DNA of 64,000 bases from an uncultured Acetatifactor sp. (GCA_910589035.1 CAJUSI010000039.1:1-64000), one strand, 5' to 3'. Counted from the first letter of the stretch, positions 26,588-37,091 are shown. A program made the numbers and translations. Notes: a model not told the origin generated them from the letters alone.

Positions 26588-28003
26588 TCAGGATTGCAGC
26601 GCCGGAATATGAATCCGCAGCTCTTCCCCCCTGCCGTTGTCCAAAGTAAACCGGTACGCGGGCTGATAGAATCCTTTTGAGTCTGCCAGGTATACAAGCT
26701 CCAGCCCTGTCACCGTCAGCGGCGCGTCATTCGGAACAGATCCCATTTCGTAATAGAACTCGCCGCTGCACAGTATATCGTAGGCTTCCCGGGAAGACAG
26801 GACGGGAAGCTGTTTATATGGTTCCCCTGTAATAATATCGTACCACAGATATGCCGCTTCCCCCTGCTCACTCAATTCACATCTCACAATGCCGGTACAA
26901 TAGTGCTCCCCCGGCACTTCCTCCTCTGCTTCGAAAAAATATTCCCCCTCCCTGTCTGCGTCAAGAAAAGCTGTATCCGGAATCGTAAATCCCAGCTTCT
27001 CCACGGCCTCTCTCACCCTCTGCTCCCCGGCCCCGGCCAGATTGCGAAATTTGCTTCCGTCTTGCGGATACTTTAAATCAAAATCTACGTACGTGACAGT
27101 CATTCCTTTATAATCAATGGAGAGGCTCAAGGCATTCTCTCTACTGTAATAAAGCGCCGTCTCATCATAGATATCCGTTCTGCTCTCATCCACGGTGTCC
27201 CCCTGTGCGGCAAATACCTTCTCCGCCAACAGTCGGGTCTCCTCCACGCTAGCAATTTTCATCCGATAGACATTGCCCGTTGTTTCCTCTGAAGATAATT
27301 CCACACCCTCGCCCACGCTGATCACTGGCATCTTATGTGAGGAAGTATTTTCATAGATCATATTCCCCAGGTCCTTCCGGTAATAGGCTGTAAAAGTCAG
27401 CGCGAACGAAAGTACCGTAAGCAGCAGCGGTATCTGCAGCAGCAATATCTTTCCTGAAAACCTCCTTTTCACCGCGGCAAAAATAAGGGAAAAGAGACCG
27501 TATCCGATGATGGTTCCCAGGAGATTATTGATCAGGTCGTCCGTCTCAAATATCCCGCGCTTAAAAACAATCTGAAGCATCTCTATCAGCAGGGTAAAGG
27601 CAAAGCCCGCAAGATATGTCCTCCATGGCTTTCTGAACTTCTCACTTGCGGCAGGCAGCATAAAGCCAAAGGGAACAAACATGCATATGTTCAGAATCAG
27701 GTTCCGCCACTCCACGGGATGAAACTGATACCAGGCCGCCTGATAGGACGCAAAGGGCATCAGGCTGGGAGCTCCTCCCCAATACCCGCCCCGCAAAAGC
27801 GTCGCGTATACAATGACCAGAATCACCGCCAGGCATACTCCGCAGGCAGCCGCCTTCTTTAAAGGCAGACTTCTCTTTCCATGCAGTATGGTTTTATAGA
27901 TAAGCTTATAGACAAGGCCCCAGGCAATCAGCAGGAAAAGCAGAGGCAAAACAGAAAATTTTACAGCCGATCTTCCAAGCCCGATCAAATCCGAAATTCT
28001 CAT
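26588..28003 (-). CDS. VanZ-like membrane protein with C-terminal extracytoplasmic domain
   Basis: The first ~200 residues have six or so membrane segments with VanZ hallmarks (NLILNICMFVPFGFMLP, ETDDLINNLLGTIIGYG). Family members confer low-level teicoplanin resistance or are of unknown role in envelope maintenance. Residues about 210-470 form a large soluble part (GVELSSEETTGNVYRMK, TYVDFDLKYPQDG) likely outside the membrane, which plain VanZ proteins lack. A good ribosome site precedes the ATG. The 276 bases between this gene and the FecR-type gene hold nothing clear. Confidence 0.85.
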   Translation of the reverse strand: MRISDLIGLGRSAVKFSVLPLLFLLIAWGLVYKLIYKTILHGKRSLPLKKAAACGVCLAVILVIVYATLLRGGYWGGAPSLMPFASYQAAWYQFHPVEWRNLILNICMFVPFGFMLPAASEKFRKPWRTYLAGFAFTLLIEMLQIVFKRGIFETDDLINNLLGTIIGYGLFSLIFAAVKRRFSGKILLLQIPLLLTVLSFALTFTAYYRKDLGNMIYENTSSHKMPVISVGEGVELSSEETTGNVYRMKIASVEETRLLAEKVFAAQGDTVDESRTDIYDETALYYSRENALSLSIDYKGMTVTYVDFDLKYPQDGSKFRNLAGAGEQRVREAVEKLGFTIPDTAFLDADREGEYFFEAEEEVPGEHYCTGIVRCELSEQGEAAYLWYDIITGEPYKQLPVLSSREAYDILCSGEFYYEMGSVPNDAPLTVTGLELVYLADSKGFYQPAYRFTLDNGRGEELRIHIPALQS

Positions 28004-28132
28004 ATTTCTTCCTCATCTCCCATGTATTTTTCCAAGTAAAATAACAGTTTATGACTCCCCGCAGCACGCCGCAGGGAGTTATATTTTTCACCAATATTGA
28101 TCCGTCCGCTTTCGGCTTTGGATATGCCGAAA

Positions 28133-30946
28133 TCAGTTCCCCAGCCCTGCGATCGCCTCATCCAGCTGCTCCAGCATTCCGGCTTCCGCATTTCCCGCAA
28201 AATGCGCCGCGATATCCCGAATGCTGCTTGAGCGCATATGCTCCGGCACCTGTTCGATCTGCGGAAGCTGCTCCTTCAGGAAGCTGCGGATGGCGGGCAC
28301 CTTGAAAAGCTCCTTCAGCGGCGTGTCCACGCCATATACCTTCCGCAGGGGACGCGTGGTCTCATAGGAGACGGCGTAGCTTCCGGCCTCCAGACGGCAG
28401 ACCCCGTCCTTCACATCCGCGAACATGGGATTCGTCCCGTCCCCGTACACGCTCTCCGGCGCATAGGGCAGGATGACATCCGCCCGACAGCCGAAAGGCA
28501 CTGTCACCCGGAACTCCAGATGGGTATCGTCCAGAGCCTTCCAGGATGTCTTCCACAATCCCATGGCGGACTGGTATCTGGCGTCCACATGTCCCAGCCT
28601 GGCATCCACCACGGGGCTGATGCACAGATGCCGGAAGCCCACGCTGTCCTCTGCCTGCCGAATGCCCGCCACATAGGCGTACATCCATTCCACGATGGAG
28701 CCGTAGGAATAGTGGTTGAAGCTGTTCATGCCCGTGGAGGAGACGCTCCCGTCCGCCAGCATGCTGTTCCAGCGCTCCCATATGGTGGTGGCCCCCAGCT
28801 TCACCTCATAGAGCCAGCCGGGATACTCTTCGTTGAACAGCAGCCCGTAGGCCAGCTCGCTTAAGCCCGCCCTGGTCAGTTCCTCGCCCAGGATGGGCGT
28901 GCCCACGAAGCCGGTCTGGAGCTTTCCGTCATTGTCGTCGAACTTCTGCTGCAGGCGCTTCGCCGTCTGCTCCCTGTCCACTGTCAGGCCGTGCCGCAGG
29001 GCAAGCAGCAGCGCCGTCTGGGTGTCCAGGCAGCAGCGCCCGGAGGGCGCGAAATACTCGTGCCGGATTTCCCCTAAAATCTCTTCCGCCAACGCGTTAT
29101 AACGCTCCTCATCCTCTCTCCTCTCAAGCGCCGCGGCCGCTTTCGCCGTCAGCTGCGCGCTGTAGCGCAGGTACACCAGCGCAATGAAGGCGTTCTCCGT
29201 AGCGCCCATAACGCCGTCTATGCCTCCAGGGCCGTCCAGCGCCAGCCAGTCTCCATAATGGAAATGCTTCCGCCAGCCCTGCCCCTTCTGCTCCAGCCCG
29301 TAGATATAGTCCACCCAGGCTTTCATGCTGTCAATCTGCTCCTCCAGAATGGCCTTGTCTCCGTAGAACCGATATACTACCCACGGAATCACGCACGCTG
29401 CATCCCCCCAGGCGCAGGCGATGCCCTGATGGCCAAAGGAAGGGATCACATCCGGCACGGCGCCGTCCCTGTCTTTCTGCTCCGTTGCCATGTCATGAAG
29501 GTATTTTGCAAAGAAGGCATAGCTGTCCATCTGGTAGCATGCCGTGGGGGAGAACACCTCCGCGTCCCCGGTCCAGCCCATGCGCTCGTCGCGCTGGGGG
29601 CAGTCCGTGGGCACATCCACAAAATTGCCCTTCTGTCCCCACTCCGTGTTCAGGATCAGACGGTTCACCAGCTCGTTTCCGGTCTCCAGCCAGCCGTTTC
29701 TGGAAAGGCCGGAGTACATGGCCAGGCCCGTGAAGTCCTCCGCCTTCAGATCGGCCACGCCCTCCACCTTCGCATATCTGTAACCGTAAAAAGTAAAATA
29801 TGGCTGCAGGATATGCTCTTTTCCGTCGGAAATATAGATGTATTCCGCTTTCGCCGAGCGCAGATTGTCCCGGTAGAAATTACCCTGCTGCAACACCTCG
29901 CCCACCTGGACATGAATCCTGGTTCCCTTCGGCTCACACACCCGCAGGCGGAAGGAGCCCGCGATATTCTGCCCCAGATCCACCACGGTCTCTCCCGCCG
30001 GCGTGTGGATCAGCTCCGCCACAGGCAGCTCCTCCATCACCTTCACCGGCAGGCTCATCCTGGCTGTCAGCGTCCCCCTGGGCGGCTCTACCCCGCAGGC
30101 CGCCTCTGCCGCCACAGGCTCCAGCGTATCGTCCATCTGTTCGCCGTCATAGATATTGGAGAAGAAGATGTTACTGTAGGTCACCTGCCAGCTTTCATCC
30201 GTGCCGATGATCTCCTCCGTGCCGTCCTCATAGCTCAGGCGCAGCTCGGCCAGAAGCTTTCTGCCCTTTCCATAGTAAGGTCTGCCGTCCGGGTCGTTGA
30301 AGCCGAACCGCCCGAAATACCAGCCGTTGCCCAGCAGTACGCAGAGATTCCCCTCTTCTTTTAATTGCTCCGTCACATCATAGGTCTGGTACTGCACCCA
30401 TTCGTTGTAATTGTTGCAGTAGGGGGCCAGGAGCTCTTCCCCTATTTTCGTCTCCGCCCGCAGAGCTTCTATGGAAGCGGCGTCCACGGATCCTTTTCCC
30501 GGGGCGTAATAGGCTTCATACAGGCCCAGGCCGCAGAGATAGAGCCTGGCGCTCTTCACCGGCTTTGCGGGAACGATATGCCTGGTATACATGGGATGGC
30601 GCTCCCGGCTGTCGCCGATCCATTTTCCGCTCCAGCCTTCTGCTTCCTTTCCGGTCTCGAACCAGTTCTCAGAGCTCTCCGTCTCCTCGCCTGCGTCCGT
30701 ACAAACCGCCACCGTCCAGGTATAGCGGGTGCGGGGCATAAGCTCCAGATCCACGAATGCGGCCAGATTATCCAGCTGTGCCCAGCCCGTGTCCGCCACC
30801 GTCTCCCCGTTCCTGCGGACCACCAGCTTCGCTCTGGCCTGGGTCTTCCCCCGGGCTTCCTCCACCTGCCAGGAAAAGACCGGCTTCTCTATCCGGTATC
30901 CCAGAGGGGATGTAAGATGATTGACCTTACAGTTTGTAATTTTCAT
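28133..30946 (-). CDS. GH78 alpha-L-rhamnosidase
   Basis: This 937-residue enzyme (start at 30946, AGGAGG eight bases before) follows the GH78 plan: N-terminal fibronectin-like and jelly-roll beta domains (about 1-310), an (alpha/alpha)6 catalytic domain (about 330-750) with the acid region DCPQRDERMGWTGDAEVF and ERWNSMLADGSVSSTGMNSF, and a C-terminal beta domain. A ~100-residue extension after it (KELFKVPAIRSFLKEQ to the end) is helical and repeats a form seen in Lachnospiraceae rhamnosidases. No signal peptide: it would work inside the cell on rhamnosides from plant material. It seems to be a single-gene unit. Confidence 0.93.
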   Translation of the reverse strand: MKITNCKVNHLTSPLGYRIEKPVFSWQVEEARGKTQARAKLVVRRNGETVADTGWAQLDNLAAFVDLELMPRTRYTWTVAVCTDAGEETESSENWFETGKEAEGWSGKWIGDSRERHPMYTRHIVPAKPVKSARLYLCGLGLYEAYYAPGKGSVDAASIEALRAETKIGEELLAPYCNNYNEWVQYQTYDVTEQLKEEGNLCVLLGNGWYFGRFGFNDPDGRPYYGKGRKLLAELRLSYEDGTEEIIGTDESWQVTYSNIFFSNIYDGEQMDDTLEPVAAEAACGVEPPRGTLTARMSLPVKVMEELPVAELIHTPAGETVVDLGQNIAGSFRLRVCEPKGTRIHVQVGEVLQQGNFYRDNLRSAKAEYIYISDGKEHILQPYFTFYGYRYAKVEGVADLKAEDFTGLAMYSGLSRNGWLETGNELVNRLILNTEWGQKGNFVDVPTDCPQRDERMGWTGDAEVFSPTACYQMDSYAFFAKYLHDMATEQKDRDGAVPDVIPSFGHQGIACAWGDAACVIPWVVYRFYGDKAILEEQIDSMKAWVDYIYGLEQKGQGWRKHFHYGDWLALDGPGGIDGVMGATENAFIALVYLRYSAQLTAKAAAALERREDEERYNALAEEILGEIRHEYFAPSGRCCLDTQTALLLALRHGLTVDREQTAKRLQQKFDDNDGKLQTGFVGTPILGEELTRAGLSELAYGLLFNEEYPGWLYEVKLGATTIWERWNSMLADGSVSSTGMNSFNHYSYGSIVEWMYAYVAGIRQAEDSVGFRHLCISPVVDARLGHVDARYQSAMGLWKTSWKALDDTHLEFRVTVPFGCRADVILPYAPESVYGDGTNPMFADVKDGVCRLEAGSYAVSYETTRPLRKVYGVDTPLKELFKVPAIRSFLKEQLPQIEQVPEHMRSSSIRDIAAHFAGNAEAGMLEQLDEAIAGLGN

Positions 30947-31207
30947 CGCTTCTTCCTCCTGTCTTGACTTCATTGCCGTTATGAATATCTCCCGAGGTCT
31001 TTCCGCACCGCCCGATACCCGTTGACATACCCCGCTCTCCACTCCTGTGCGCTCTTTTCTCTATCATAACAGAAATATGGAAAATAAAACAGATGGAAAT
31101 TTGAAATCCATACAGATAAAAATAAGAATGACTATCTGCCAGACTCAGCCGCGAGAAGTAACCTTACAAAAATCGGCTGAAAATGGTATATAGTCATTCA
31201 GATAAAT

Positions 31208-34015
31208 TTATAATAAAAAACTCTCCGCTATTTTTTTCAATTTCGCCCGCAGGCCGCCCCGGCTCAGCCGCTCCGTCGCCATGGACAGGTAACGGAACAG
31301 GGATTCCGCCGCAAAGGCGAAAACCACCATCAGCAGGATACAAATCTCGGACATGGCGCTCATGGCGAAAAGCCTCCCCAGGAAGATACCGGAAAAGAGC
31401 AGACCAAAAATATTCAGCCCCAGGATTCCCCATTTCATACGGTTGAAGGGGACGCTGATCTTGCCCAAAATCATGAATCCCACCACGGCCAGGAGCATGG
31501 TGGACGCGGTGGCCACATCCTCCTTGGACAGGGAAAAGGCCTGACCGCAGACCACCAGGGCGCCCACTGCCAGCACATCCGTCAGTCCCGCCGGGAATGC
31601 CCGCAGCAACAGATTTCGGATAAAATGTCCCTCTATCCGGTTCCTGTTGGGTTCCAGCGCAAGCAGGAATCCGGGTGCGCCGATGGTGAACATGCTGATC
31701 AGCGATATCTGGGAAGGCTCCAGCGGATAGGTGATGGCAAGGACCGCGGAGAACATGGCCAGCAGAAGGGAGAAGATATTCTTCACCAGAAATAAGCTTG
31801 CCGATCGCTGAATATTGTTCACCACCCGCCTTCCCTCCCACACCACATCCGGCATATGGGCAAAATCGGAATCCAGAAGAACCACCTGGGACGCCTGGGC
31901 TGCGGCCTCGCTGCCGGAAGCCATGGCAACGCTGCAGTCCGCATCCTTCATGGCAAGGATATCGTTGACCCCGTCCCCGGTCATGGCCACCGTGTGGCCT
32001 GCCTTCTGCAGGGCATGCACCAGAAGCTGCTTCTGCTTCGGCGTCACCCGGCCGAAGACCGTGTATTTTTCGGAAGCGGCTTCCAGCTCCTCCTCCGACA
32101 GGAGGGTTCCCGCGTCCACAAACCATTCCGCTCCTTCTATCCCGGCCCGGCGCGCTACTTCGGAGACCGTCTCCGGATTGTCCCCGGAAATCACTTTTAC
32201 CTGAACGCCCTGTTCTTTAAAGTAGGAAAATGTCTCCGCAGCATTTTCCCGGATGGGATTGGCAAGGACAATGAATCCCAGGGGATACACCTTCTCCGGA
32301 AGCTCGTCCGTGAGAGTCCCCGGGCTGATTTCCCGCACAAGGCATGACATATCTGTCATATTTTCGGACGATGCTTTTACAGATGCAGGATTATTCTTTT
32401 CCTCCGGATATTGCCCTGCCAAAGGGCCTCCGCATTTTCCAAGCACCAGTACCCTGTACCCCTTCTTCAGATAAGGCGCGAGCTCTTCGGATACCAGGGC
32501 ATAGTCCTCCCGCAGCACAAATTCCGGCGCTCCCAGCACATATTCCCCGTCCGAGAACAGCACGGCGCCGTATTTCCTGGAGGAGGAAAAGGGCAGCGTG
32601 GCCAGCAGCGTGCGCGCCGGAACCGCTTCCCCGTTTTCCTGACCGCAGCTTCTCCCTTCGGCATGTCCGGAAAGGTATTCCCGGATGGCCTGCATGGTGG
32701 CATTGTTGTCCTGTATAGCTTCGGTGTAGTCCGCAAGCAGGCGCTCCAGCTGCTGTAATTTCTGTTCCAAACATTCCGGCGAGCCCGGTTGCTGCGAACC
32801 CTGCTCCGTTCCTCCCTGCCCTGTTCTCCAGGGCAGGATTTTCTCCACCTGCATTCCCGGCTCCGTGATGGTTCCGGTCTTATCCACACACAGCACGTCC
32901 ACACGGGCCAGGGCTTCGATGCTTTTCATATCATGGAGCAGGACCTTTCTGCCCGCCAGGCGGATGGTACTCAGAGCCAGCGCCGCCGTGGTCAGCAGAT
33001 ACAGTCCCTCGGGAATCATACCGATCACAGCCGCTATCATGGACACAATGCTGGTGCGGATCGTCTCCCCGTTGACGAAGTAAGCCTGGCAGAACAGGAC
33101 GGCGCCCACCGGAATGATCAGAATACCCACCCACTTTACCAGCTGATTGATGGAGCGGACCATCTCCGACTGCTCCCCGCTTCCCAGGGCCTTGGCCTGA
33201 GCGGTCAGTTTGGAGATGTAGGAGGCCTCCCCCACCTGCTCCAGCTTCGCATAGCATTGTCCCGCCACCACAAAGGAGCCGGAGAGCAGGGCGTCCCCCG
33301 GCCCCTTCCGGATTTCGTCGGCCTCCCCGGTGAGAAGGGATTCATTTACGGAAATATTGCCCTGAAGCACCCTTGCATCCGCGCAGATCTGATCCCCGGC
33401 AGCCAGCAGCACCACATCGTCCTGTACAAGCTCTTCCGACGGGATCCGGGTCTGCACATTTTCGCGCACCGCCACCGCATGAGGTGCGTTCAGCATATTC
33501 ATTCTGTCCAATGTCCGCTTTGCACGGAGCTCCTGAAAGATACCGATCACCGTATTCCCGATGATCACCGGCAGAAAGGTAAGGTTCCGATAAGATTCCA
33601 CCAGACACAGCAGCACCGCCAGGATCAGGAAGATCAGGTTAAAATAAGTGAAAAGGTTTGATGTCACGATCTGAGCGGTGGTTTTTCCCGTTGTGATATC
33701 CACGCGGTTTGTAAGGCCTCCGGCGATCCGTTCCTCCACCTGTGCCGCCGTCAGCCCGGACAGCTCCGCCGTGCTTCCCGGCGTCATGCTTTTCCCCGCT
33801 TCCGAATGCTGCCCGTAGTCTGCATCTTCCCTGTCGCTTCCAGGCACTGCAACGATCGTGCTTCCCATGCTGTCCGTACTTTTCCTGCTGTCCGCGCTCT
33901 CCTCAGTGTCCAGGATTCCCTCACTGTCTGCGCCGTCCCTGCGATTCTTTTTTCCCATGCTGTCAATCTCTCTTTTTTCCAAAGAATGCCTTTCTTTTGA
34001 TTTATGCGACAGCAT
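31208..34015 (-). CDS. P-type cation-transporting ATPase
   Basis: All catalytic landmarks are there: TGEADEIRKG in the actuator domain, CVDKTGTITEPG with the phosphorylated Asp, and MTGDGVNDILAMKDADC in the hinge. The M4 motif is PEGL, as in P2-type (Ca2+, Na+, Mg2+-like) pumps rather than the CPx heavy-metal pumps. About ten membrane segments are seen. The N-terminus has a repetitive Asp/Ser-rich stretch; the ATG at 33958 is an alternative start. Residues about 415-490 and 545-580 are loose inserts in the nucleotide domain. It begins 81 bases after the Cys-rich feo gene, so it may be part of that transcript, but the ion is not deducible. Confidence 0.88.
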   Translation of the reverse strand: MLSHKSKERHSLEKREIDSMGKKNRRDGADSEGILDTEESADSRKSTDSMGSTIVAVPGSDREDADYGQHSEAGKSMTPGSTAELSGLTAAQVEERIAGGLTNRVDITTGKTTAQIVTSNLFTYFNLIFLILAVLLCLVESYRNLTFLPVIIGNTVIGIFQELRAKRTLDRMNMLNAPHAVAVRENVQTRIPSEELVQDDVVLLAAGDQICADARVLQGNISVNESLLTGEADEIRKGPGDALLSGSFVVAGQCYAKLEQVGEASYISKLTAQAKALGSGEQSEMVRSINQLVKWVGILIIPVGAVLFCQAYFVNGETIRTSIVSMIAAVIGMIPEGLYLLTTAALALSTIRLAGRKVLLHDMKSIEALARVDVLCVDKTGTITEPGMQVEKILPWRTGQGGTEQGSQQPGSPECLEQKLQQLERLLADYTEAIQDNNATMQAIREYLSGHAEGRSCGQENGEAVPARTLLATLPFSSSRKYGAVLFSDGEYVLGAPEFVLREDYALVSEELAPYLKKGYRVLVLGKCGGPLAGQYPEEKNNPASVKASSENMTDMSCLVREISPGTLTDELPEKVYPLGFIVLANPIRENAAETFSYFKEQGVQVKVISGDNPETVSEVARRAGIEGAEWFVDAGTLLSEEELEAASEKYTVFGRVTPKQKQLLVHALQKAGHTVAMTGDGVNDILAMKDADCSVAMASGSEAAAQASQVVLLDSDFAHMPDVVWEGRRVVNNIQRSASLFLVKNIFSLLLAMFSAVLAITYPLEPSQISLISMFTIGAPGFLLALEPNRNRIEGHFIRNLLLRAFPAGLTDVLAVGALVVCGQAFSLSKEDVATASTMLLAVVGFMILGKISVPFNRMKWGILGLNIFGLLFSGIFLGRLFAMSAMSEICILLMVVFAFAAESLFRYLSMATERLSRGGLRAKLKKIAESFLL

Positions 34016-34096
34016 ACCATTTTTTTCTAAAAAAAATGCTGTAGTCCTTCTTAAAATTTTTTAAAGAATATTTCCGCTTCCACCGGTGTCCGAATT

Positions 34097-34276
34097 TTAT
34101 TCCTGCTCCTTCGGGTGGCAGGTACCGTTCATGGCACAGCCCGAACAGCCGCAGCCGCAGGAGGACTTTCCTTTTCTCCTGCTGCGCACCATGTGGACAA
34201 TCACAGCCGCCACCGCAAGAATCAGAATCCCGCTGATAATGATGGTCGCCACATTTTCCATAATCCATGTAAACAT
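34097..34276 (-). CDS. FeoB-associated Cys-rich membrane protein
   Basis: The ~59-residue protein has a single membrane segment (NVATIIISGILILAVAAVIV) followed by a basic stretch and a Cys cluster (SSCGCGCSGCAMNGTC). Small proteins of this sort regularly follow feoB in Firmicutes and are thought to help the iron(II) transporter, perhaps by metal binding. Of two neighbouring ATGs I take the one ending at 34276, six bases from AGGAGG; the other ends at 34279. A frame open to 34381 has no ribosome site. Confidence 0.85.
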   Translation of the reverse strand: MFTWIMENVATIIISGILILAVAAVIVHMVRSRRKGKSSCGCGCSGCAMNGTCHPKEQE

Positions 34277-34297
34277 CATATGCCTCCTGTTTATATC

Positions 34298-34378
34298 AAA
34301 TATACTCCCGGACTCTCTACGCCTTATTTTATGCGGCTTTCCAGACTCCTTTTTTATAAAATATACTCCCGGACTCTC
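34298..34378. repeat. 20-base direct repeat between feoB and the Cys-rich gene
   Basis: AAATATACTCCCGGACTCTC occurs at 34298-34317 and again at 34359-34378, followed by related but diverged sequence (ACGCC.. / AAGCC..). A duplication of about 61 bases explains it. The remainder of 34277-34648 shows no gene. Confidence 0.7.
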
Positions 34379-34648
34379 CAAGCCGCATTTTTCGGGCCTT
34401 TAAAATTTCCCGGGCTTTTTGAGATTCCGATTCTACTGATTCCTCCGTTCTTTACGAAGAATTCGAATCAGGAGACACCTCTTTCCGGAAGCCTTTTTCA
34501 CCGGTTCCCCTCTTTTCCCTCCCTGCGGTTTATCAGAGCTCCTGTTATGCCTGTCGGAATCTATGAACTGCATTTCCTGATCCCTTTTCGTTTCCATTTT
34601 ATAAATCAGCAGGAGCCTCCGGCGTCAAAAATCCTTTTCAGCTTCTCT

Positions 34649-37054
34649 TTATTCCCCCTCAATCTTCACCTTCACATTTCCTGTCAGCTTTGCGGCCTCC
34701 TTGTAGGGCCGAAGCAGCATATAGAGCATGCCGGCCAGCATCGCAACGACGGAAAGCAGACCGATGATATTCAGATCGCCCATGAATGCCGAACCGATCT
34801 GATTTACCGCAAGCGCCGCCCCGTAGGCCAGCCCGCACTGATAGCCGATGGCGAACCAGGTCCATTTCGCGCTGTTCATCTCCCGCCTGATGGCGCCGAT
34901 GGCCGCAAAGCAGGGAGCGCACAGAAGGTTGAATACCAGGAAGGAATACCCGGACGCCTGCGTAAAGTTTGCCCCGATCTCAGGCCATCCGCCGGGATAG
35001 AGGATGCCCATGGTGCCCACGATGTTCTCCTTCGCCACCAGGCCGGTGATGGATGCCACCGCCGCCTGCCATTTCCCCCATCCCAAAGGCGTAAAGATCC
35101 AGGCGACGGCGCCGCCGAGAGCCGCCAGAAGCGACTGGTCCATCTCCTCCTCGGCAAGCATCCGGAAGCCCTCTGCAGTAAATCCAAAGTAGGTTGCAAA
35201 CCAGATCACAATGGTGGAAAGCAGGATGATCGTCCCCGCCTTCCTGATGAAGGACCATCCCCGCTCCCACATGGAGCGCAGTACATTGCCCGCTGTGGGC
35301 AGGTGATAGGCCGGAAGCTCCATGACGAAGGGCGCCGGGTCGCCGGAGAACATCCTCGTCTTCTTCAGCATAATGCCGGAGACGATGATGGCCGCCATAC
35401 CCACGAAATAGGCGCTGGTCGCCACCCACGCGGATCCGCCGAAAATCGCGCCGGCAACCATGGAGATAAACGGAACCTTGGCGCCGCATGGGATAAAGGT
35501 GGTGGTCATGATCGTCATGCGGCGGTCGCGCTCGTTTTCAATGGTCCTGGAGGCCATGATACCGGGAATGCCGCAGCCGGTGCCGATGAGCATGGGGATG
35601 AAGGATTTGCCGGACAACCCGAATTTGCGGAAAATTCTGTCAAGCACGAATGCGATGCGGGCCATATAGCCGCACGCCTCCAGGAAGGCAAGGAGCAGGA
35701 ACAGCACCAGCATCTGGGGCACAAATCCCAGCACCGCGCCCACGCCGGCCACGATACCGTCGTTAATCAATCCTGCAAGCCAGTCCGCAGCGCCCGCAGC
35801 CTCAAGTCCGCTTCCCACCAGCACCGGAATGCCGGGCACCCATATGCCGTAGGACGCCGGTTCAGGCTCTTCCCCGTATTCCGCCATAACCGCGAGAGCC
35901 GCCTCATACTCCGCAGGGGACGCCGTTTCCACAGTCACCTCCAAAGTCTCCTCATCCGATATCTCTATGGGGAAATCCTCTGTGGGCACTGCGCCTTTCT
36001 CTTCCGTGTAAGCCTCATAGCCCTCCACGATCAGCGCCGCATCCCCGTACTCCCCGGCCGCCTCCTCATAGGCGGAGGAACCGATGCCCAGCAGATGGAA
36101 GCCGTCGCCGAACAGCCCGTCGTTTGCCCAGTCCGTGGCAGCAGTTCCGATGGTTACCATGGAAATATAATACACCAAAAACATGATTGCTGCAAATATG
36201 GGAAGCCCCAGAAATCTATTTGTGACAATTCTGTCAATTTTATCGGAGCCGGTCATCTTTCCTGCAGAATTTTTCTTTAAGCACCCTTTGATGATGCTCC
36301 CGATATAAATATACCGCTCGTTGGTGATGATGGATTCCGCGTCGTCGTCCATCTCTTCCTCCACCGCTCTGATATCCGTCTCGATATGGGAACGCACGGA
36401 TTCGTCAAGCTTCATCTGCTCCAACACCCTGTCGTCCCGCTCGAAAAGCTTGATGGCGTACCATCTCTGCCGCTCCTCCGGCATACCGTGCACCGCCGCC
36501 TCCTCAATATGGGCAAGGACATGCTCCACCGTTCCGGAAAAGGTGTGCATGGGCACGGTCTTCCCGTTCTCTGCCGCGTCCACTGCCGCCTCCGCCGCCT
36601 CCATGATACCCTTCCCCTTCAGGGCTGAAATCTCCACTACCCTGCAGCCCAGAGCTCTTGACAGCTCCGCGGTGTTGATCCTGTCGCCTTTCTTCTCCAC
36701 CACGTCCATCATGTTGACGGCCGCAACCACCGGGATGCCAAGCTCCGTGAGCTGGGTGGTCAGGTACAGATTCCTCTCCAGATTTGTGCCGTCGATGATG
36801 TTCAGGATTGCATCAGGGCGCTGGCCGATCAGGTAATTCCTGGCCACCACTTCCTCCAGGGTATAGGGAGAGAGGGAATAGATGCCGGGAAGGTCGGTGA
36901 TGATGACGCCATCATGCTTTTTTAATCTTCCTTCCTTCTTCTCCACCGTAACGCCCGGCCAGTTTCCCACGAACTGATTGGAACCTGTCAGGGCATTGAA
37001 CAGAGTCGTCTTTCCGCAGTTCGGGTTCCCCGCAAGGGCAATTCTCAAATTCAT
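34649..37054 (-). CDS. feoB: Ferrous iron transport protein B
   Basis: The 801-residue protein starts with the FeoB G domain: G1 GNPNCGKTTLFN, G3 DLPGIYSLSPYT, G4 NMMD, followed by the helical GDI-like domain (about 170-270) and the membrane core with the two Gate motifs (LLLAFLEACGYMARIAFVLD and the FIPCGAKVPFISMVAGAIFG region). It drives iron(II) uptake across the membrane. A loop of about 100 residues (about 320-420: ADWANDGLFGDG, EDFPIEISDEETLEVTV) after the first membrane segment is longer than in model proteins and acidic. Two feoA genes precede it and a Cys-rich protein follows. A GTTAGT...CTAAC palindrome lies upstream at 37215. Confidence 0.96.
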   Translation of the reverse strand: MNLRIALAGNPNCGKTTLFNALTGSNQFVGNWPGVTVEKKEGRLKKHDGVIITDLPGIYSLSPYTLEEVVARNYLIGQRPDAILNIIDGTNLERNLYLTTQLTELGIPVVAAVNMMDVVEKKGDRINTAELSRALGCRVVEISALKGKGIMEAAEAAVDAAENGKTVPMHTFSGTVEHVLAHIEEAAVHGMPEERQRWYAIKLFERDDRVLEQMKLDESVRSHIETDIRAVEEEMDDDAESIITNERYIYIGSIIKGCLKKNSAGKMTGSDKIDRIVTNRFLGLPIFAAIMFLVYYISMVTIGTAATDWANDGLFGDGFHLLGIGSSAYEEAAGEYGDAALIVEGYEAYTEEKGAVPTEDFPIEISDEETLEVTVETASPAEYEAALAVMAEYGEEPEPASYGIWVPGIPVLVGSGLEAAGAADWLAGLINDGIVAGVGAVLGFVPQMLVLFLLLAFLEACGYMARIAFVLDRIFRKFGLSGKSFIPMLIGTGCGIPGIMASRTIENERDRRMTIMTTTFIPCGAKVPFISMVAGAIFGGSAWVATSAYFVGMAAIIVSGIMLKKTRMFSGDPAPFVMELPAYHLPTAGNVLRSMWERGWSFIRKAGTIILLSTIVIWFATYFGFTAEGFRMLAEEEMDQSLLAALGGAVAWIFTPLGWGKWQAAVASITGLVAKENIVGTMGILYPGGWPEIGANFTQASGYSFLVFNLLCAPCFAAIGAIRREMNSAKWTWFAIGYQCGLAYGAALAVNQIGSAFMGDLNIIGLLSVVAMLAGMLYMLLRPYKEAAKLTGNVKVKIEGE

Positions 37055-37091
37055 AATATATTCCTCACTTTCATTGTTTGTTGTTAGTTTT

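Noticed and set aside
34115..36280. 721-codon frame opposite feoB
   Set aside because: Shadow of feoB caused by GC-rich third positions; no family motifs.
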